A stretch of 64,000 nt of DNA, taken from assembly GCA_963978905.1 (NCBI GenBank), contig OZ022256.1:30653426-30717425 (forward strand). Direction: 5' to 3'. Below the pieces are notes generated by a model. The model was not told the DNA's origin and ran no database searches. It worked only from the letters and a program-made list of their open reading frames with translations. Positions 58,101 through 64,000 of this stretch are shown here, in pieces. The translations under genes and the position numbers were made by a program. The stretch comes from Trichostrongylus colubriformis (Eukaryota; Nematoda; Chromadorea; Rhabditida; Trichostrongylidae). Every line of letters begins with the position of its first letter. The first letter of the stretch is position 1.

Positions 58101-61100
58101 AGACTATCCGGCAAGAAACACTGGAGAGGCTTAACAGTGGTGTTCTCGTGTTCACCCTTTGCAGGACGGTTATCAAGGAGTGTCAACTTGAATCAGTTTG
58201 AGGAAAGTGATTCCGTAGTCTGCAAACCTTGAAGGAGTTACTTCTCGTACCTCAGGATCCCAGCTGTATTTGTCACTGTTAGCCTGAAAAGCCTTGAAAG
58301 CCGAAGGGGCGTAATTTTACAGTGTTCGGAAAGGAAAAGGCTAGGTCTGAGGAGAGGTTGCGTAGCGCTATTGCCGGTGGATTTTTTCGATAAGGTCACA
58401 CGTTGGCAGCTCGGAGTCCCTTTGACCAAGGTCTTTCCACAAGCGATCTCATCAGAGGCGAGACCGTGGAGAGAACCGGGTCCATTTTTACCGCTTCCTT
58501 CAGTTCTTCTTAACTGATGAGGGCAATCAAGTTATAGGTTTCGGTATCTTCAAGGCACGATTTTTTTTGAAAGTGACCTCGGCTTGCCTACTGGTTACAA
58601 CTCGTCTCAAAGAGCAGGTTTCGGATTAAAAGGACTGCTAGAAATAAAGCGCAAAATCACTTCCGAGAAGGCATGTTTATCTCAAATAGTGAAGCTGATG
58701 TTGAAACGGCGACCTGTGACGAAACTCGCGTTGGCGCGCCTCAGGCTTTTTATCGGCGCCTCGTCTGTATTTTTCGGTATAGTGGGCACCGACGACAGAG
58801 GGCTGGGCGACGTCCGTTGGTGGCTTCGCCGTCTGCATTACCTCCTGTTGTGATGCAGAGAGCGCGAGAGCACGTCCGTGAGAAGAATCAGTGGGGAAGA
58901 GAAGGTCTTATTTCTAGGGTTTGTGACCGTTTCCTTCCGTTCTCTCTCTCCACCACTGCATTGCATAGTATCTCTGCTTTCATATTCCTTAGCCGTCTAA
59001 TATCACCCCTGGTAACTCAGTTGTGTGAGAAGCGATTTACACGGTTTGAGCTGATGAGCTTATAAAAAATGGGAGAACGTCCTGATTGATTGCGGATTTT
59101 GAAGCGCGTAGAGCTGATACAACTTTGACGCGTAATAATGTTTTTCCGGCATTCTGGCAGCATTTACGCTCCTTTGGATGCCAGTACAATTCCGAAGGAC
59201 ACTGTTAAACAGTAGTACCAGCAGTGCCAGTAGTGGTAGTAGGAACTAAATTGAAATGCATATAGTACAGCAAAGTGTATAAAAAGATAATAGACTTCGA
59301 TCGCCAGTAGTAGACGTCCGTTCTCCAAGTAAGCCTCTCCAAATACACTGGAGGCATTTGAATAGCTTGTTTGCTCAAATAATCATGTTACTGATGACTC
59401 TCTGGTTCAAGTCTAGTGCTTACTTTATTGGTTCACCACACTTAGGTTAGTAGGATAATTTTTGCAACATTTCTCAACAGTTTTTTAGAAGTTTCTAGAA
59501 ATTGTGCGGTTGGGATTATGGTAAGAGTACCTAGTACAATTTAACAGTTTATTTGGATTATCCTAATCTTGACGCCTGCGATTAAATGGCGGCTTATCGA
59601 GAAGTAGCTTGATCATTCCTTCTTTACGACTGTCGCCTGAACTCCAACGCGTACGATGAGGCCATGCAAGTTATAGCGATTAGCTGACTCCAGTTTCAAT
59701 GTGTAATCGATTTTTCTCTCAATTCACAAATTCACTTTTTTGTTCCTTTTTTTTTGAAATTTTGAAATTGTGATTGTAATTCAGCTTTCAATACATCATC
59801 ACTTATAAATATCGAGGCCTAATTTTTGGTAGATTTTAAAACGCAAAAAATAGAAAGAAAAGATGCAAGAATTTTCTTAACTTTAATAGTTGGGCGTTCA
59901 ATGGATGAACCCTTATATGGAGACTGTTTGTGCGAAATAACACCAATTTTTGATTCATTTTTCAAAATCAAAATATATGCTGTCTTCTCATTCAAGGTAC
60001 ACTGGGATTGGGCATTCCTCGACCGAAAGTTGTATCTGGACGAACAGGGGGCGGGGAGGTCGCATCTGCAGAGGTCAGTGATAAGCATTAGAATCCAGAC
60101 TTTCAATGAGAAGATGAGAAGCAAAGGATATTTCACAGCAAATCCGGATGAGGAAATATACGTAGCAAAAAAAGCATTGCAACTATACGATCCGGCAAGA
60201 GTCACTGGTATTGTAGAGATAAAAGAAGGGGGTCGTATTCGGTCCCATGGAGGTGCGGGTAGGGGGTATTGAAGTGACTATTTTCTTTGACACCTGGAAC
60301 TGCCCTGTTCTCATTATCCTCGAGTAATCTTCGATTTGCTAGTTTATGCCAGTGGTTTTTCACTTATTTGGCAATCCGGTTTTCAGGCGGAAGAGATCGT
60401 TGCACAGATGATTTCGAGTGAACGTCTTAATGGTCACATCGATCAGCTGGAAGGATTTGTTCATTTCGAACGTGGGTCGAATACATTTGTTCTCATTGCT
60501 GCATCAATTCCTCCAAAGTACTTCACTAGTTTCTAGGATAGTTCCTTCACTTTGTACCCGTTCCGCGGAAACGTCTGTATTTTCATGTGCTTCGCGGGAA
60601 TTGGTGTTTTCGGTTTCAGACGTGTTTCGCGGTAGTGTTGCCGCACGTTGTCATGTTATTATTATTACCAACTTCTCTGATACGATCGTGTTTTCGTTTC
60701 ACGCTGGACGCACCACTAACGCATATGAGGGGCCTCTTTGGACAGAACGAAACTTTTCTGAACTAGTTGTGCTTTGGAGCGTTTCGCTCTTTCGTTACTA
60801 CTACTACTGATGGTCGCCTCATTATTAATTGGGTTCGAGGGGCTGCTGGAGACTAGTTTCACTTAAGAAACGCCTGTTGACAAACAGCTGTAGTAGTTCG
60901 TGAAAGCGTAGGTAATTTTATTTATATAGATACAGTGAGGTCAAGATAATATGTTTCAGAGCGCGACCCGTTGAAGCTTTGGGATGAACAAATCATGACA
61001 TTCTGCCAATTGGTGAGTTAATAAGATTCGATTGAGTTGGTTTCTGAAAAGGTAAAAACCACCCTCTTGGAACTATTTCAAAATACCAAAGGACTGAAAC

Positions 61101-61961
61101 GCTCGAGCGAGGCGACATGTCAGTGGAAATCGGAAATTGGAAAATTTAAAAATCTGCAAACTGAATGAAATTTGTCTGCGCCAAAACGTCACTGCTTTGA
61201 TGCCACATTTCTTTTCATTGTAATAAAACAAGAATGAAGCATCCAACGTTGCTCGGGTCAATTTCGGATTCGCCACATATTCACCTCTGTTGAGGAATGG
61301 GATGGCCTTTGAACACTAGCTTCAGGTTATACAATCGTACTCTTGGACCGTTCGGGTACAAACCATAGTGTTTGTTTCCCCGGACAAGCCTAGTACCGAT
61401 TCGTCGGCCTTGAAGAGATGGAAACTTCGATCGGAGTGAGCGGACATTTAAGGAATTTAGGATTTGATCCCTGGGGCAAGTGGTGAGAGTGGCACCATTT
61501 GCTGCTGCACTACCTCGACTTTTACCTTCGGTAGTCACAGCCTTATTCAAGTGTAAGTAAATATACAGTAATTAAAGTAGAAGTAAAATTTCCAATTCGT
61601 AAAGTGAATGAGCACTTATGAGTGTGAAACTGGGGAATGATTGCGTACGGGGAGCATCAAGACATTCGAATTGAGCCACCACGCGCAGCAAGTGCCTTGC
61701 TGGTCCTTCTGTGACACCGCGTGAAAGGGTGCCGTCAACTACTTTGTAGATAAGTCAAGTAAATGTCTGACGTTCAACCGCTTGATTACGATGTGAGATG
61801 ATGTTTGAAAGTATATGAGTAAAGGTACCGGGCCATTTCAATATCATACTTTAAACCTTTCAATTTCAAATGTGTGCCTTGTATATAAGTTTCTGGGTCA
61901 ATTACAGGTGAACAAATTGAGCGATATGATAGTTCAACTGCATCCGGAGATATTGAATTGA
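49142..61961 (+). CDS. csn-4: COP9 signalosome subunit 4, complete 11-exon gene
   Basis: PCI-domain subunit of the COP9 signalosome, which removes NEDD8 from cullins and so controls cullin-RING ubiquitin ligases. Exons: 49142-49230, 50006-50091, 51748-51908, 51967-52070, 52125-52278, 52347-52497, 56710-56825, 56885-57052, 60387-60471, 60960-61012, 61908-61961. All are AG/GT and in phase, giving 406 codons plus stop, the length of the animal protein. Recognisable blocks are VVSRQLIT, SLAFEEQ, AEQYVNRASLLQ, RVLDGRRKFTDAAQRYHELS, RSRMLNTLFKDPR, LLEKLYLDRLV, VIVEHNMTAVSRLYNNIAL (start of the winged-helix part of PCI), NGHIDQLEGFVHFE and LKLWDEQI. The start could also be the Met two codons later. 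Intron 6 (4.2 kb) and intron 8 (3.3 kb) are very large and repeat-filled. An alternative acceptor near 56921 for exon 8 was discarded because it loses the LVEFERELQPHQ block. Confidence 0.96.
53682..55236. mobile_element. hAT-like non-autonomous element in csn-4 intron 6
   Basis: The 1,555-bp element is bounded by inverted ends CAGGGTCAAGCGTCCAGTTG (left) and CAGGGTCAAGCCTCCGTTGA (right, reverse complement), and is flanked on both sides by the 8-base duplication TTCAAAGG (53674-53681 and 55237-55244). An 8-bp duplication and CAGGG ends are typical of hAT transposons. No hAT transposase domain is seen. Inside are tracts of ACGACCCCCC near both ends, a 178-bp tandem duplication, and one minus-strand open frame of 121 codons. 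Confidence 0.85.
54208..54563. repeat. Two-copy tandem repeat (178 bp) inside the hAT-like element
   Basis: Units 54208-54385 and 54386-54563 both begin CCAGTTGAGGATTAGTTGAG and share long blocks (GAAGCAGGGTCTGCTAGGTT, GAGCTATGCCATATCTTC) with scattered substitutions. A third partial start (CCAGTTGAGGAAA) follows. The repeat start resembles the subterminal GTTGAGGAAA of the element. Confidence 0.85.
57053..60386 (+). other. Large intron 8 of csn-4
   Basis: This 3.3-kb intron has GT/AG ends and lies between the exon ending GISADK and the exon starting AEEIVAQM. It holds AT-rich DNA and an open stretch of 148 codons at 59826-60272 with an overlapping minus-strand open frame of 128 codons. No family was recognised. 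Confidence 0.7.
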
Positions 61962-62198
61962 ACTGGGAAAATCACAAACAAACACAGCAACGAGTTCTGC
62001 AAATCGGCAAGCGTCGTTCTCCACTTACGTGTACAAATATAATCTTCTGTTGTGGTGTGCATGTTCATTGTGGAAGAAATTTGTGTTTAAATTTCATATG
62101 CAGTGAAGGTTATACAAGCAAGAGAAAATGCCCAGTTTTCCTAAGTAACCTTTCAACCATTTTTCCCTTGCAGTAGATTCCTGCAGTTATATTTCTTG

Positions 62199-62204
62199 AA
62201 TAAA
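62199..62204 (+). terminator. Polyadenylation signal of csn-4
   Basis: AATAAA lies 238 bases after the csn-4 stop codon, in an AT-rich stretch. It is the nearest canonical signal. Confidence 0.5.
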
Positions 62205-64000
62205 TTATTGCTCACTCTCAGAAATTCATGCTGTCAGAATTCAACTTTTTATCAAGACCCTCAAAAAATGTCGACTTTATGCCGACGAATTTGCTCAAAA
62301 CAAGCTTTTTCTTGGTAGCTGCAGTAAGAGATCGGCACACGGTGTCCATTTGTTCCGAGGGATTAATTTCGAACGAGGCGTTCACTTAGTCGCCGCAATG
62401 TTCGAGTGCTTTCTTGCCAGGTCAGTCTATCCACAACCGTAACTGATACCTCGTGTACCCTGACATTTTCGACTTCAATCATAGAAAAAAGCAGAAATTG
62501 TATTCATAAATATGTACCGTTGTTACTAGGTGATATCATTAGGTTTTTCTTTACAAATTCACCACAATTTGCTTAAAGGCACACCTCGCGAGAAAATGTG
62601 ATACAGGATGAAGAGGCCCTGGTTTACCAACCAGTGAAGAAAAAATAATCAAAACTCTTCACGACAACCGAAGATAAAGCTTCCTGCCCTCAGTCTTCGT
62701 GCGAGTATGATAGATTAGAAATGAGCTTTTGCACGATGATATAGCAAAATGCTACGAAATCACCTGCTCTTCCCTGTTGAAGCTGTCTTCACTACTGAAA
62801 TCGCTGCCTTATCCTGTCTTATCGCAAGTTTCCTTCTCCACGTAAGAGCCACGTTGGAAATTTGTTCGACTACGGCCAGGTGTGATTCGGCTCGGTGGGC
62901 TCAACTCGGCTCAGATAGAACGCGCCTTTCGCCGCGAGGGTGCACTATCAAGCCGCAATAAGATTGCAGCCTGAGCAGTCATCCAAGGACCTACTTGCCC
63001 CAAGAAAGTCAGCTACTGATCTGATTATCGCGAGCTGTGCCTTTAAGCTTATAAGTTTAACATAACCAATGGACCTATGACCTGAGCGATGTAGCCATCA
63101 TCCCATCATATCCCTATGGATCTAGGTAGAATCGAATTTGTTCAACAGTGGTTCAAACGCACAGCAAACGATTATAAATGAAATTTGTAACAAGTAGTAC
63201 GATGAAGTGGTTTTCGCAGTTTTCGTGGAGATGTGAGACCTAAAAATGACTGTGAAAGGGTGCGCGTAAGGGCGCTCGAACTCAGTCACTACATGCGAAT
63301 GGAGTCGCTGACCCCTCTGTGAAAATCGCCTAAAATGCTTAATAGTTTTTTCAACAGTGGTGATTTGTATAAAAAAGTCCAGTTCCACAAGTTTGTCTAC
63401 AGCATGTTGAAAGCGAGTTTGTGACGCGAAAGCTTGTAATTAGGCGGCTATACATATATGGGCAATTGTAATTTGTCCACCTACGCATTGGTAACTCCTT
63501 GAAAGCGAACCAATGGGACTCGCAAGCAGTAGCAAGCTTAGTTACGAGGAAAATTTTCAGGAAGCTGGAGAAATACGACCTTTCCTCTATCTCCGGCAAC
63601 CCTTCCGACGCTACTTGTTTCTATAAACAAAGCATTTCCTAAAAAAGGACACCAGATGATAATAATAGCATTACTGCTCGCCATTAGTACTAACAGAAGT
63701 ATGATCGTCGATTGTTCTCTTTCTAAAAATCTTCTCTAAAAATTTCCTGACCACTCCTAACCCCGCTCAGAAGTAGTCCAATCCTTTTGATCCTAAGACT
63801 ATTAATGAGCGCTATGAAAGTGTGATCTCCGATTCGCAGAGATCCATATGTTGCTTTACCTTCAGTGGACCGGTACATTCGAGAAGGTTCATGGCACACG
63901 TGGCTATACGTTTATAAGAGGATGGCAACCGGTAAAAGCTAAAGAGCAGTACTAAAAGAACCGGAAGAGGTCCGCAGAAAGAAGGAGTGTGTGCTTACCT
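62205..64000. other. No gene recognised
   Basis: Downstream of csn-4 there are only short open frames on both strands. None has good splice borders together with a recognisable block. Confidence 0.45.

Noticed and set aside
61281..61550. Minus-strand open frame of 89 codons in csn-4 intron 10
   Set aside because: Looks like a possible retroelement crumb, but no reverse transcriptase or nuclease motif was found.
1..64000. CRISPR arrays, bacterial operons, rRNA genes
   Set aside because: None seen. The spliced genes and element types are eukaryotic, and no regularly spaced direct repeats with unique spacers occur.

Overview
The window is nuclear DNA of a nematode, most likely a strongylid (hookworm-like, clade V). 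It has short exons with strict GT/AG borders, TTTTCAG-type acceptors, long repeat-filled introns, and many mariner, Tc1-like, hAT-like and foldback elements. Two genes could be rebuilt exon by exon to full family length, and their exon phases close without a gap.

Layout. From 1 to about 39.9 kb the strand bias is minus, and most of the DNA is repeats. There is a secreted LDLa-type exon pair at 3.2-3.5 kb (-) and an unrecognised two-exon coding end at 8.4-8.7 kb (+). Nine phase-consistent exons of a modular extracellular protein (C-type lectin, then LDLa, then PAN/apple) lie at 18.6-10.4 kb (-). An inactivated, nearly full-length mariner is at 20.0-21.3 kb. A cox-18 homologue (mitochondrial Oxa1/YidC/COX18 insertase) is at 33.9-29.4 kb (-) and lacks its 5' end. 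Weak exon candidates for membrane proteins occur at 28.5-28.9 and 36.1-37.5 kb (-).

From 39.9 to 62 kb the genes are on plus. cct-8 (chaperonin CCT subunit theta, 17 exons, 548 aa) runs from 39975 to 48257. csn-4 (COP9 signalosome subunit 4, 11 exons, 406 aa) runs from 49142 to 61961. They are head-to-tail, 884 bp apart. Introns of cct-8 hold two internally deleted mariners. csn-4 intron 6 (4.2 kb) holds a 1,555-bp element with hAT-type ends and an 8-bp target duplication.

Mobile DNA. At least four foldback families are recognisable by terminal inverted repeats and target duplications: TAA/TTA-flanked (PIF/Harbinger-like), TTAA-flanked, TA-flanked Tc1-like, and TA-flanked mariner. There are also tRNA-like SINE candidates and several dispersed repeats in two or three copies. 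The genes are unrelated housekeeping or extracellular functions (protein folding, signalosome, cytochrome oxidase assembly, cell surface). I do not see a new multi-gene system. The most unusual points are the modular lectin/LDLa/PAN gene with a foldback element 17 bp from an exon, the hAT-like element in csn-4, and the related TAA/TTA foldback family.
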